DNA from: Azospirillum oryzae
GTDB lineage: Bacteria > Pseudomonadota > Alphaproteobacteria > Azospirillales > Azospirillaceae
DNA: 64,000 nucleotides
Reading direction: 5' to 3'
Assembly (NCBI RefSeq): GCF_008364795.1
Contig: NZ_VTTM01000012.1
Span: 118,794-182,793, forward strand
Part shown: piece after piece, positions 26,915 through 35,045 of the stretch
How the letters are laid out: every line of letters starts with the position of its first letter
Numbering within the stretch: position 1 is the first letter of the stretch
Notes under the pieces: generated by a model
Told to the model about the DNA's origin: nothing
What the model saw: only the letters and a program-made list of their open reading frames with translations
Databases searched by the model: none
Made by a program: the position numbers and the translations under genes

Positions 26915-27589
26915 ATGCGGACTTTGGCGGCCGTCGCAACGGTTTGTGTGTGCATGGCCGGGGCCGGCCTGTGGTGGAGCGCCGGTGCGGCGCCGAACCC
27001 CGGCTCGGGCGCCCCCGAGGTGGTGCGGCTGGGCACGCCGGACGCGCCTGCGGGCGGCGTCATGCCTGTCGCCTCCACCGGTGCCGACAAGCTGGAGAAG
27101 TTCAAGGGGGCGGAGCCGAAGCCGATGCCGCCGCTGTCCTTCGTCGATGCCGAAGGCCGGAAGGTCGATCTGGCCGATTTCAAGGACCGGGTGATCCTGC
27201 TGAACCTGTGGGCGACCTGGTGCGGGCCCTGCGTGAAGGAGATGCCGTCGCTCGACCGTCTGCAGGGCCAGTTGGGCGGCGACGCCTTCCAGGTGGTGGC
27301 GCTGTCGCTGGACCGCGGCGGACGGACGGCGGTGGAGCCCTTCTACAAGAAGACGGGGGTGGAGCATCTGACGGTGTTCCTCGATCCCGGATCGGAATCG
27401 ATGAAGGCGCTGTCGCTGCGCGGCCTGCCCACCACCATCCTGGTCGATCCGGAGGGGCGCGAGCTTGGCCGCGTCGAGGGGGCGGTGGAGTGGGATTCGC
27501 CGGAGGTCGTCGCCTTCCTGCGCCAGTTCCTCGGTCATGGTGGCGGGCCGGCGCGCGGCCGCGGCGGGATGATGAAGACGGGCGGCTGA
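26915..27589 (+). CDS. TlpA-like thiol:disulfide interchange protein
   Basis: 224 aa, periplasmic and anchored or exported by an N-terminal hydrophobic segment (VATVCVCMAGAGLWWSAGA). Thioredoxin-fold domain has LLNLWATWCGPCVKEMPSLDRLQ (WCGPC active site, about residue 106) and the cis-Pro loop GLPTTILVDP. TlpA proteins reduce cytochrome-c or copper-centre cysteines. ATG 26915 with GAGGAA nine bases upstream is preferred to GTG 26909. It is divergent from argH with a 50-bp gap, a common alphaproteobacterial arrangement as I recall. A Gly/Arg-rich tail follows. Confidence 0.9.
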   Translation: MRTLAAVATVCVCMAGAGLWWSAGAAPNPGSGAPEVVRLGTPDAPAGGVMPVASTGADKLEKFKGAEPKPMPPLSFVDAEGRKVDLADFKDRVILLNLWATWCGPCVKEMPSLDRLQGQLGGDAFQVVALSLDRGGRTAVEPFYKKTGVEHLTVFLDPGSESMKALSLRGLPTTILVDPEGRELGRVEGAVEWDSPEVVAFLRQFLGHGGGPARGRGGMMKTGG

Positions 27590-27649
27590 CGGTTTTCCGG
27601 TGATGGGGTACTCTGACGCTTCGTTTATCCGCCTGTCCCGAGCCTTTCC

Positions 27650-28444
27650 ATGACGCAATCCGCCTCTCCCGGCCCCAAGCGCTACACCATCGGCCCCGGC
27701 ATCGTGATGATGCGGCAGGGAGAGCGCGCCGACCGGGCGTGGCTGATCGAATCCGGCGAGCTGGAGGTTCTGCTGACCCTGCCGGACGGCGGCATCCGGC
27801 GGCTGAGCGTCGTCGGCAAGGGCGCGGTGGTCGGCGAGATGGCGCTGATCGACGATGGCGAGCGCAGCGCCACCGTGCGTTCGCTGACCGAGGTGTCTTG
27901 CGTCGAGGTGACGCGGGAGGCCTTCCAGGGCTTGCTGAAGCGCAGTCCGCCGCTGGCGTCGTTCCTGCTGCAGAGCCTGATCGCCGCCATCCGCCGCGAC
28001 TATGGCCTGCCGGCGGTCGAGCGGTACGGCAATGCGGTGGATTTCCGCTCCACCAACTCCTTCCAGAAGGTGGTCGACCGCCGGATGATCCGCGAGGGGC
28101 ATGTCTTCTTCGGCCCCAACGAGCCGGTGAACGCCGCCTATCTGATCCAGTCCGGCCGCGTGGCACTCCGCCCCGGCCGCGGCACGCTGGGTGACGACAT
28201 CGCGACCCTCGGGCCCGGCCGCCTGTTCGGCGAGATCTATCTGCTGACCGGACGCCAGCCCGACGTCACCGCCGTGGCGATCGCCGGCGGCATCTGCGAG
28301 GTCATCGACAAGCGCAGCTTCGAGGACGCGGTGGCGGCGATGCCGCCGATCCTGAAGTCGCTGGCCCGGATCTACATCGCCCAGCTGACCAAGAAGGCTT
28401 CCGCCCCGGCAGGTGCTCCCCCGTCCGCCGAGAAGGCCGGCTGA
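27650..28444 (+). CDS. Double cyclic-nucleotide-binding-domain protein
   Basis: 264 aa, soluble. Two beta-roll cNMP-binding-like domains: first about residues 15-125 (GERADRAWLIESGELEVLL ... GAVVGEMALIDDGERSATVRSLT, with the GEMALIDxxxRSATV phosphate cassette), second about 135-240 (GHVFFGPNEPVNAAYLIQSGRVAL ... GRLFGEIYLLTGRQPDVTAVA). There is no helix-turn-helix or enzymatic domain, so it is probably a regulatory or adaptor protein binding cAMP or cGMP. The second cassette has QPDVTA in place of RSATV, so it may not bind nucleotide. Monocistronic or with the next small gene. Confidence 0.85.
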   Translation: MTQSASPGPKRYTIGPGIVMMRQGERADRAWLIESGELEVLLTLPDGGIRRLSVVGKGAVVGEMALIDDGERSATVRSLTEVSCVEVTREAFQGLLKRSPPLASFLLQSLIAAIRRDYGLPAVERYGNAVDFRSTNSFQKVVDRRMIREGHVFFGPNEPVNAAYLIQSGRVALRPGRGTLGDDIATLGPGRLFGEIYLLTGRQPDVTAVAIAGGICEVIDKRSFEDAVAAMPPILKSLARIYIAQLTKKASAPAGAPPSAEKAG

Positions 28445-28559
28445 GGCGGGGATCGGACTTGGTGCTGGATTTGCCGGGGCATCTGGTGGAAAACAGCGCC
28501 TTCGCGAATTTTGCGGTGCTCCGGCCCAATCGAGGGGGTGCGCCATTCAGGGAGACAGC

Positions 28560-28928
28560 ATGTTCACTGCCGCCAGCTTCCGCGTCGGCGACCGCGTGAC
28601 GATCCGCAGCGGCCAGTCCATTCCGCAATCCATCGCAACGGTGGAACGCTACACCGAGGGCGGCCGCTGCATGGTCCTGTCCGACGGCAGCGAATGGCGC
28701 GCCGACGGGCGCCGCCAGTGGAGCTTCCGCGGCGGCTACTACAAGGGTCCGGTGGTGGAGCCGTTCGAGGCCGGCGACGACGAGTTCATCGCCCGCCGCC
28801 GCGCCATCGGCGCCATCCGCAAGTTCGGTGACGGCCTGACCATGGACTCTCCGCTGAGCACCGAGGCGCTGCAGCGGATTCTGGAGGCGGTGGACCGGGA
28901 GAAGGCGGCGGCCGGCAAGCAGGGGTGA
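28560..28928 (+). CDS. Hypothetical protein, 122 aa
   Basis: Soluble basic protein starting MFTAASFRVGDRVTIRSG, then Y/W-rich beta-like stretches and an acidic helical end (LSTEALQRILEAVDREKAAAG). The first 45 residues resemble a KOW/SH3-type barrel (VGDRVTI...A...E.YTEGGRCMVLSDG), but this is a shape impression. No family assigned. AGGGAG lies seven bases before ATG 28560, so this start is firm; upstream in-frame codons overlap the previous gene. Ends four bases before the convergent tenA stop. Confidence 0.75.
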   Translation: MFTAASFRVGDRVTIRSGQSIPQSIATVERYTEGGRCMVLSDGSEWRADGRRQWSFRGGYYKGPVVEPFEAGDDEFIARRRAIGAIRKFGDGLTMDSPLSTEALQRILEAVDREKAAAGKQG

Positions 28929-28932
28929 CTCC

Positions 28933-29619
28933 TCACCCCGCGAGCGTCATGCCCATTTCCCAGAAATCGGCTTCCAGCCGGCAGGCTTGGCGGAAGATGG
29001 TGGCCAGACGGGGGAAGCGTGCCTCCGTCATCCCGTCCGCCGCCAGCCGGTCCAGGTTCTCCCGCGCCGCCTGCGCCACCTCCTGATAGGCCTCGCCCGC
29101 GTACTCGGCGATCCAGACGCGGTACGGGTTGGTTTCGTCCAGCGCACCCGGCAGCGCGGCCAGCCGGCGGCCGATCTCGGCATAGCCGATGACGCAGGGG
29201 CTGAGCGCCACATGCAGATCCAGCAGGTCGCCGCGCAGCCCGGTCTCCAGCACATAACGGGTGTAGGCCATCGTCGCCTTGGCCTCCGCCGCCTGTTCCA
29301 GCTCGGCGGCCGGCAGGCCCCAGCCGGCGCACAGGCCGACATGCAGGTCCATCTCAACGTCGAGGATCGCCTTCAGCCCGGCAAGCGACGCCCGCATCTC
29401 GCGCAGGTCGCGGCCCTTGTAGATGGCGAGCGCATAGGCGCGGGCGAAATGGATCAGGAACAGGTAATCCTGCACCAGATAATGCCGGAAACACGCCTGC
29501 GGCAGAGTCCCGTCGCCCATCCCGCGCACGAAGGCGTGGTCGACATAGGCCGACCAGTCCGGCCGCGCCTCGGCGACGAGCCGGTCGAACAGGTCAGGGC
29601 TGCGGGTGTGGGCGGTCAT
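28933..29619 (-). CDS. tenA: TenA-family thiaminase II (aminopyrimidine aminohydrolase)
   Basis: 228 aa, all-helical. It salvages thiamin pyrimidine by hydrolysing aminopyrimidine compounds. The fold marks are FRHYLVQDYLFLIHFARAYALAIYKG, a catalytic Cys near LSPCVIGYAEIGRRL, and the C-terminal EADFWEMGM with conserved Glu. Length is normal for TenA. Start ATG 29619 has no strong ribosome-binding site. It is separated from the ABC-2 operon by 49 bases on the same strand and could be the distal gene of that unit. Confidence 0.9.
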   Translation of the reverse strand: MTAHTRSPDLFDRLVAEARPDWSAYVDHAFVRGMGDGTLPQACFRHYLVQDYLFLIHFARAYALAIYKGRDLREMRASLAGLKAILDVEMDLHVGLCAGWGLPAAELEQAAEAKATMAYTRYVLETGLRGDLLDLHVALSPCVIGYAEIGRRLAALPGALDETNPYRVWIAEYAGEAYQEVAQAARENLDRLAADGMTEARFPRLATIFRQACRLEADFWEMGMTLAG

Positions 29620-29668
29620 GGTTGCGGTCTCCGATGCGGCTGACGGAAGCGGGCGGACACTCTACCCG

Positions 29669-30520
29669 CTATTCGCCGGTTTGCAGCAAGGCCCCGCGTA
29701 CGCGCGCCTGATGGAAGGCGTACAGGAACACCGCGATGCCGCCCGCCATGTAGAGCACGTTCAGCCCGACCGCCCAGGCCAGATGGTCCCAGCGCAGGAC
29801 GCCGTCGAACACCAGTGCCCGCATGCCCTCGAACACATGGGCCGACGGAAGGGCCAGCGACACCGGCTGGAGCCACGCTGGCAGGACCGAGACCGGGTAA
29901 TAAACGGCGCTGACCGGGGCCAGCATGAAGACGACGATCCAAGCCAGCCCCTCCGCCCCCATGCCGTAACGCAGGATCAGCGCGACGATCAGCAGACCCA
30001 GCGACCATCCCAGCACGATCAGGTTGGCGAAGAAGGCGGCGAGCGGCAGACCCAGCGCGTAAACCGAATAGCCGAAGAAGGGAATCGCCAGCGCCGTCGC
30101 CGGCAGCACGCCGATCAGGGTGCGCAGCAGGCTCATGGTCATCAGCGCCGTCACCCACTCGCCGGGGCGCAAGGGGCTGACGAACAGATGGCCGAGGTTG
30201 CGCGACCACATCTCTTCCAAAAAGGAGATGGAGACGCCGAGCTGGCCGCGGAACAGCACGTCCCACAGCAGAACCGCGCTGACCAGAACGCCGGCGCCCT
30301 GCGCCACCCAACCGCTGCCGCCGCCGTTGGTCGAGGCCATGAACTGGTTGATGTAGCCCCACAGGATCATCTGCATGGTCGGCCAATAGGCCAGCTCCAG
30401 GATGCGCGGCCAGGACCCGCGCAGCAGATACCAGTAGCGCAGCACCATGGCGCCGACCCGCCGCAGCGAGAAGTCGGCCCTTGGAATGGCATGGGGGATC
30501 GCCGCCTCATTCGGCTGCAT
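29669..30520 (-). CDS. ABC-2 type exporter permease
   Basis: 283 aa, about six membrane segments. ABC-2 features: RRVGAMVLRYWYLLRGSWPRILELAYWPTMQMILWGYI and the late P(V/L)SAVYYPVSVLPAWLQPVSLALPSAHVFEGMR. It overlaps its ATPase gene by 14 bases, so it is coupled to it. Start ATG 30520. The exported substrate is not evident; related pairs handle drugs, lipids or polysaccharides. Confidence 0.88.
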   Translation of the reverse strand: MQPNEAAIPHAIPRADFSLRRVGAMVLRYWYLLRGSWPRILELAYWPTMQMILWGYINQFMASTNGGGSGWVAQGAGVLVSAVLLWDVLFRGQLGVSISFLEEMWSRNLGHLFVSPLRPGEWVTALMTMSLLRTLIGVLPATALAIPFFGYSVYALGLPLAAFFANLIVLGWSLGLLIVALILRYGMGAEGLAWIVVFMLAPVSAVYYPVSVLPAWLQPVSLALPSAHVFEGMRALVFDGVLRWDHLAWAVGLNVLYMAGGIAVFLYAFHQARVRGALLQTGE

Positions 30521-31343
30521 CGGCGGCCTCCCCGGCCAGGATCCCGCCATCGGATGCAGCCCCGCCCGAGGCGCGGGCGATGTCCAGGAAGACCTCTTCC
30601 AGCGTCTGGCGGCCATAGCGGGCGACCAGTGCAGACGGCGCGCCGCGGTCGACGATCCGGCCCTGCCGCATCATCAGCACGCTGTCGCACAGGCGCTCCA
30701 CCTCCAGCATGTTGTGGGAGGCGAGCAGGATGGTAGCGCCGGTGCGGAGGCGGTACCGCTCAAGATATGTCCGGATCCAATCGGCGGTGTCGGGGTCGAG
30801 CGAGGCGGTCGGCTCGTCCAGCAGCAAGACTTCCGGATCGTTCAGCATGGCTTTCGCAAGGGCAACGCGGGTTTTCTGCCCCGCCGACAGCCCGCCGGAC
30901 GGGCGATCGAGAAAACGCGACAGGTCAAGATGCTCGGCCAATTCTCGGACGCGCTTTTTGACGCATGTCAAACCGTAGAGGTGGGCATAGACGGTAAGGT
31001 TCTCCCGCACCGTCAGCCGATGGGGCAGCTCGACGTAGGGGGAGGAGAAGTTCATGCGCGGAAGCACGGCATGCCGGTGGCGCGCCATGTCGACGCCCAG
31101 GATCTCCACCGTCCCGGCCGTCGGCAGCAAAAGCCCCAGCAGCATCGAGATCGTCGTCGTCTTGCCCGCCCCGTTGCCGCCGAGAAGTCCGGTGACGCTG
31201 CCGCGCGGCACGGTGAATGCGATGGCGTCGACCGCCGTCACGTCCCGTCCGTCGGGAGCCGGGAAGCGCTTGGTCAGCCCGTCCGCCCGGATGGCGGGTG
31301 ATAAAGCGGCCGAAGGGCGGGAAGTGATGGTTGGCTCGGTCAT
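30507..31343 (-). CDS. ABC-2 type exporter ATPase
   Basis: 278 aa. Walker A GGNGAGKTTT, a signature-like GLSAGQKTRVALAKAML (Ala where most have Gly at position 3), Walker B VLLLDEPTASLD, and the His switch ASHNMLEVE. The N-terminus carries about 15 extra residues before the ABC core. Start ATG 31343. It pairs with the 29669-30520 permease and is divergent from regB, 78 bases away. The strand stays open far upstream in this frame through regBA, an artefact of high GC. Confidence 0.9.
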   Translation of the reverse strand: MTEPTITSRPSAALSPAIRADGLTKRFPAPDGRDVTAVDAIAFTVPRGSVTGLLGGNGAGKTTTISMLLGLLLPTAGTVEILGVDMARHRHAVLPRMNFSSPYVELPHRLTVRENLTVYAHLYGLTCVKKRVRELAEHLDLSRFLDRPSGGLSAGQKTRVALAKAMLNDPEVLLLDEPTASLDPDTADWIRTYLERYRLRTGATILLASHNMLEVERLCDSVLMMRQGRIVDRGAPSALVARYGRQTLEEVFLDIARASGGAASDGGILAGEAADAAE

Positions 31344-31421
31344 GGGCACAGAATATGGCGGCGTCAGCCGCAACCGCCAGGGGCATACGATCCAGATGCA
31401 TGCAGGCCGGGGACAAGGATC

Positions 31422-32813
31422 ATGGTGATGATGGCCAGCGCGCTGACCGCGCCGATCCCGGCCGCTCCGCCGCCGCAATGGGCGCAGCCCGACGGCCGCA
31501 TCACGTTGCGCACGCTGATCCTGATCCGCTGGGTCGCGGTGCTGGGACAGCTCGCCGCGGTGACCTTCGTCAATCTCGGCCTGGGCTTTCCGCTGCCGCT
31601 GGGGCCGGTGCTGGCCGCCATCAGCGCGTCCGCCCTGCTGAACGTGGTGGCGATGGCCCAGCGCGGCGGCCGGCTGCGGCTGGCCGACCGCGATGCCGCG
31701 CTGTATCTCAGCTACGACATGCTGCAGCTGACGCTGCTGCTCTATCTGACCGGCGGGTTGAGCAACCCCTTCGCCATCCTGCTGCTGGCGCCGATGACCG
31801 TCGGTGCGGCCATCCTGTCGCGTTACAGCACGGTGCTGCTGACCGGGCTGAACCTGATCTGCCTGACCGCGCTCGCCCTCTGGCACTTTCCGCTGCCGTG
31901 GGAGGAGCCGGTGCGCTCGATGGCGCCGCTCTATGCCTTCGGCGTCTGGCTGTCGCTGTCGGTGTCGGCGGTCTTCATCGCCGGCTATGTCTTCCGCGTC
32001 GCCGCCGAGGCGCGGCGCTTCGCCGACGCGCTCGCCGCCTCGCAGGTGGCGCTCGCCCGCGAACAGCGCCTCGGCGCGCTGGGTGCGCTTGCCGCCGCCG
32101 CCGCGCATGAGCTGGGCTCGCCGCTCGGCACCATCGCCGTGGTGGCGAAGGAACTGGCGCGCGACCTGCCGCCCGACAGCCCCTATGGCGAGGATGTCGA
32201 GCTTCTGCAGAGCCAGGTGATGCGCTGCCGCGAGATCCTGGCCGATCTGGCGCGCAAGCCCGAGGCCGACGGCGGCGATCCGTTCGAACGGCTGCCGCTG
32301 ACCACGCTGATCGAGGCCGCCGCCGCTCCGCACCGTCTCGGCCACATCGACTTCGTCGTGGAACCGCATCCGGTCGGCGAGGCGGAGGAGCCCTTCCTGC
32401 GCCGCAGCCCGGAGATCATCCACGGCATCGGCAACTTCATCCAGAACGCCCACCAGTTCGCCCGCCACAAGGTGACGGTCGCCGCCGCCTGGGACGGGCG
32501 CGGCGTCACCATCACGGTGATGGACGACGGTCCGGGCTTCCCGCCCCATCTGCTGGGCCGCATCGGCGAGCCGTACCTGTCGGTGCGCGGCGAACGCTCC
32601 GGCCCGAAGGGGCAGACGGGCGGCGGGCATATGGGGCTCGGCATCTTCATTGCGCAGACGCTGCTGGAAAAGACCGGCGCGACCGTGCGCTACACCAACA
32701 ATCCGCCGGCCGGCACTCCGCCCGCCGACCAGACCGCCGGCGGGCATGCCAACCAGGGCGGAACGGGTGCGCGGATTTCCGTGCGCTGGAAGACCATCAA
32801 CGCCAAGAAATGA
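31422..32813 (+). CDS. regB: RegB/PrrB/ActS-type redox sensor histidine kinase
   Basis: 463 aa. Six membrane segments in residues about 30-190, including the quinone-site motif GGLSNPF near 111-117. H-box AAAHELGSPLGT (His about 229), redox Cys in MRCREIL (about 269), kinase boxes N (IGNFIQNAHQFA) and G (DDGPGFPPHL, GGGHMGLGIFIAQTLLEKTGA). RegB autophosphorylation is inhibited under oxidising conditions through the Cys and ubiquinone. It forms an operon with regA, nine-base gap. Start ATG 31422 or 31428; AAGGA favours the latter. Confidence 0.93.
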   Translation: MVMMASALTAPIPAAPPPQWAQPDGRITLRTLILIRWVAVLGQLAAVTFVNLGLGFPLPLGPVLAAISASALLNVVAMAQRGGRLRLADRDAALYLSYDMLQLTLLLYLTGGLSNPFAILLLAPMTVGAAILSRYSTVLLTGLNLICLTALALWHFPLPWEEPVRSMAPLYAFGVWLSLSVSAVFIAGYVFRVAAEARRFADALAASQVALAREQRLGALGALAAAAAHELGSPLGTIAVVAKELARDLPPDSPYGEDVELLQSQVMRCREILADLARKPEADGGDPFERLPLTTLIEAAAAPHRLGHIDFVVEPHPVGEAEEPFLRRSPEIIHGIGNFIQNAHQFARHKVTVAAAWDGRGVTITVMDDGPGFPPHLLGRIGEPYLSVRGERSGPKGQTGGGHMGLGIFIAQTLLEKTGATVRYTNNPPAGTPPADQTAGGHANQGGTGARISVRWKTINAKK

Positions 32814-32822
32814 GGTTTTACG

Positions 32823-33419
32823 GTGGACACCCTCAAAACAACCGATGACCTGCTGTCGGGCGATGCCGTCAAACTGACATTCACTGGCGACGTCACCCGC
32901 AGCCTCCTGATCGTCGACGACGACGCCCCCTTCCGCACGCGGCTTGCCCGCGCCATGGAAAAGCGCGGCTTCAACGTCGTCGCGGTCGACTGCGTCCAGC
33001 TCGGCATCGAGGTGGCGCAGGAATCCGCCCCCGCCTTCGCGGTGGTCGACCTGCGGCTGGGCGACGGCAACGGGCTGGACGTGGTGTCGGCCCTGCGCGA
33101 CGCCCGCCCCGACGCCCGCGTCGTCATGCTGACCGGCTATGGCAACATCGCCACCGCCGTGGCCGCGGTGAAGGCTGGCGCCGTCGATTACCTGCCGAAG
33201 CCGGCCGATGCCGACGCGGTGGAATCGGCGCTGCTGGCCGATGGCCGGCCGCTGCCGCAGCCGCCGGAAAACCCGATGTCGGCCGACCGCGTCCGCTGGG
33301 AACACATCCAGCGCGTCTTCGAACAGTGCGACCGCAACGTCTCCGAGACCGCGCGCCGTCTGAAGATGCACCGCCGCACCCTGCAGCGCATCCTGAACAA
33401 GCACGCCCCGCGCGCCTGA
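32823..33419 (+). CDS. regA: RegA/PrrA/ActR-type response regulator
   Basis: 198 aa. REC domain with SLLIVDDDAPFR, phospho-Asp in AVVDLRLGDGNGLD (about residue 75), and Thr/Lys switch positions (MLTGYGNIA, YLPKPAD). Pro-rich hinge, then a C-terminal FIS-type HTH ending VSETARRLKMHRRTLQRIL. Partner of RegB in global redox control of respiration, nitrogen and carbon fixation. ATG 32823 has a GAGG-type site upstream. Followed by a strong hairpin at 33458-33494. Confidence 0.95.
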   Translation: MDTLKTTDDLLSGDAVKLTFTGDVTRSLLIVDDDAPFRTRLARAMEKRGFNVVAVDCVQLGIEVAQESAPAFAVVDLRLGDGNGLDVVSALRDARPDARVVMLTGYGNIATAVAAVKAGAVDYLPKPADADAVESALLADGRPLPQPPENPMSADRVRWEHIQRVFEQCDRNVSETARRLKMHRRTLQRILNKHAPRA

Positions 33420-33457
33420 AGATTCGCGGCTTCGGCCGAGGTTCTTGGTCAGGAAAC

Positions 33458-33494
33458 GCGAACGGCCCGCCCCGGAAGGGAGCGGGCCGTTCGC
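33458..33494. terminator. Terminator hairpin after regA (bidirectional)
   Basis: Perfect 13-bp stem GCGAACGGCCCGC / GCGGGCCGTTCGC with 11-base loop. It lies between the convergent regA and DUF2892 genes, so it can stop both. No T-run. Confidence 0.75.
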
Positions 33495-33514
33495 ATGTCC
33501 GGTCGCCGCACCGG

Positions 33515-33718
33515 TCAGGCGGTGCGGTCTTCCGTCCGGCAGGTCTTGATGCCCAGCAGCGTGTAGGCCGGGCACATGCCGACGACGGCGGTCAGCAGCG
33601 GCACCAGTCCGACCAGCCCCCACAGGGTCTGCGGCCCGACGACGGTCAGCGAAATCAGGATCAGCCCGACGATGGCGCGCAGCGCGCGATCAACCGGGCC
33701 CATGTTGCGGCAATTCAT
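33515..33718 (-). CDS. DUF2892 family small membrane protein
   Basis: 67 aa. MNCRNMGPVDRALRAIVGL, two hydrophobic helices (LRAIVGLILISLTVV and LWGLVGLVPLLTAVVG), then CPAYTLLGIKTC. This is the DUF2892 (YgaP membrane-tail-like) pattern. Function unknown; such proteins often lie near sulfur or redox genes. Start ATG 33718 with AGGTG; the earlier ATG at 33757 is not used. Confidence 0.85.
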   Translation of the reverse strand: MNCRNMGPVDRALRAIVGLILISLTVVGPQTLWGLVGLVPLLTAVVGMCPAYTLLGIKTCRTEDRTA

Positions 33719-33791
33719 GGCGGCACCTGTCATGTGTGGATGTTTTCGCCCACACAACTACGCCTGGGCCGCTATTCCGTCTGTGACGGAA

Positions 33792-33986
33792 TCACATTGG
33801 AGAGACCGCAGCGTGGTCCTGCCAAGAGCCGGATACCGATGACTCCGGCCCGTCTTCAAGAAGTTCAATCATGCGCCGTTCAACCCGCAGAAGCACTTCG
33901 CGGGCGGGCAGATTGTGGCATTCACGGCTGTGGTCGCGGATTTGTCGGATCACACAGACGGCGGCGGTATCGTGACGGTGCGGCAT
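33792..33986 (-). CDS. Small hypothetical protein, 64 aa
   Basis: Starts MPHRHDTAAVCVIRQIRDHSREC and continues with a helical LPAREVLLRVERRMIELLED region. No family recognised. GGGGGA six bases before ATG 33986 supports the start. It lies between the DUF2892 gene and a Crp/Fnr gene on the same strand, and the three may be co-regulated. Confidence 0.5.
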   Translation of the reverse strand: MPHRHDTAAVCVIRQIRDHSRECHNLPAREVLLRVERRMIELLEDGPESSVSGSWQDHAAVSPM

Positions 33987-34020
33987 GACTCGTCCCCCGT
34001 CCAAAAGGATGGGTAATCCT

Positions 34021-34086
34021 ATCCTGTTTCTCATATGCTGTTAAGCACAAAATACGTATACAATACATTTTTCCATGCAATAGATC
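34021..34086. promoter_or_regulatory. AT-rich gap with small palindromes between two minus-strand genes
   Basis: This stretch is AT-rich, in strong contrast to its surroundings. It contains TGCT-GTTA-AGCA at 34036-34047 and ATACGTAT at 34052-34059. It is the likely promoter/operator region of the 64-aa gene and DUF2892. The neighbour Crp/Fnr protein is a plausible regulator; no classical Fnr box is present. Confidence 0.4.
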
Positions 34087-34770
34087 TCACCGCTCCTCCG
34101 CCAGGTCCTGCAGGGCCGCGGGGTCGAGCACCTGGATGCGGCCGCGCGACAGGGATACGAAACCGCGGCGCTCGAACTCCTTCAACTGGCGGCTCACCAC
34201 CTCGCGCGCGGTGCCCAGTTCCACCGCAAGTGCCTGATGGGTGATGTCCAGCCCGCCGGTCGCGTCGCGGCGGTCGGCCAGGAAACGGGCTAGCCGCAGG
34301 TCGACGCGGCCGAAGGCGACCTCCTCGATCAGCATCATCATGCCGGTCAGCCGGTTGCCGAAGGACGCGAAGACGAAGTCGCGGAAGGCGGCGGAGCGCG
34401 CAACCAGATCGTGGAAGGGGCCGGCCGCCAGCGCCACCGCGTCGATGTCGGTCTCGGCGACCGCCTCGGCGCTGTAGGGCTTGTCGGTCAACAGGCAGGA
34501 GGTGGTGACGATGCAGGTCTCGCCGCGGCCGACGCGGTACAGCACGATCTCGCGCCCGGTTTCCGATGCCATCTGCACCCGCACCGCGCCGTCGAGAACC
34601 ATCAGGAAGGTGTGACAACGGTCGCCGGCGCGGAACAGGACGGTTCCGCGCGGAACGTTCACCCGCCGGCCGGCGTTGGCGAAATGAGCCGCCTGATCCG
34701 GATCCAGCTTCGCCAAAGTCGGGAAAAGTGCCGGGATTTCCGCGGTCCAGCCGGTGCGATCGAACGTCAT
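34087..34770 (-). CDS. Crp/Fnr-family transcriptional regulator
   Basis: 227 aa. N-terminal beta-roll (VPRGTVLFRAGDRCHTFLMVLDGAVRVQM, GREIVLYRVGRGETCIVTTSCLL), dimer helix, and C-terminal HTH (DITHQALAVELGTAREVVSRQLKEFERRGFVSLSRGRIQVLD). Cys at GDRCH and CIVTTSC suggest a redox-responsive subfamily rather than cAMP binding. No 4Fe-4S N-terminal cluster. Start ATG 34770 with AAAGGACAGG upstream. It probably controls the small genes downstream. Confidence 0.9.
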   Translation of the reverse strand: MTFDRTGWTAEIPALFPTLAKLDPDQAAHFANAGRRVNVPRGTVLFRAGDRCHTFLMVLDGAVRVQMASETGREIVLYRVGRGETCIVTTSCLLTDKPYSAEAVAETDIDAVALAAGPFHDLVARSAAFRDFVFASFGNRLTGMMMLIEEVAFGRVDLRLARFLADRRDATGGLDITHQALAVELGTAREVVSRQLKEFERRGFVSLSRGRIQVLDPAALQDLAEER

Positions 34771-35045
34771 GGAACCTGTCCTTTCGAGTAACCCCCATTA
34801 TCCCCGGTCCTGCATCGACGGTCCATACTGCACTGCAACAGGGTCAGGAAGGCTACCCACTGCGCGCCCATTGCTCGCCTCATGCACTGGATGGCCGATG
34901 CAACGGCTGGACTAACACTGCGTTTCAGCCAATCGGACGAACCGCCGAGCCTGCCCGCCGGACAGCAGCCGCTGCCCGGAATGGAGGATCGGGCTAACGG
35001 ACGGTCCTATGGCCGCGCTTCTGGTCGTTACGCGAGGAGGACCCT

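Noticed and set aside
30507..33623. A 1038-codon frame on the minus strand through regB and regA
   Set aside because: Only its last 278 codons are the ABC ATPase. The rest is antisense to regBA, with no ribosome-binding site upstream of ATG 31343.
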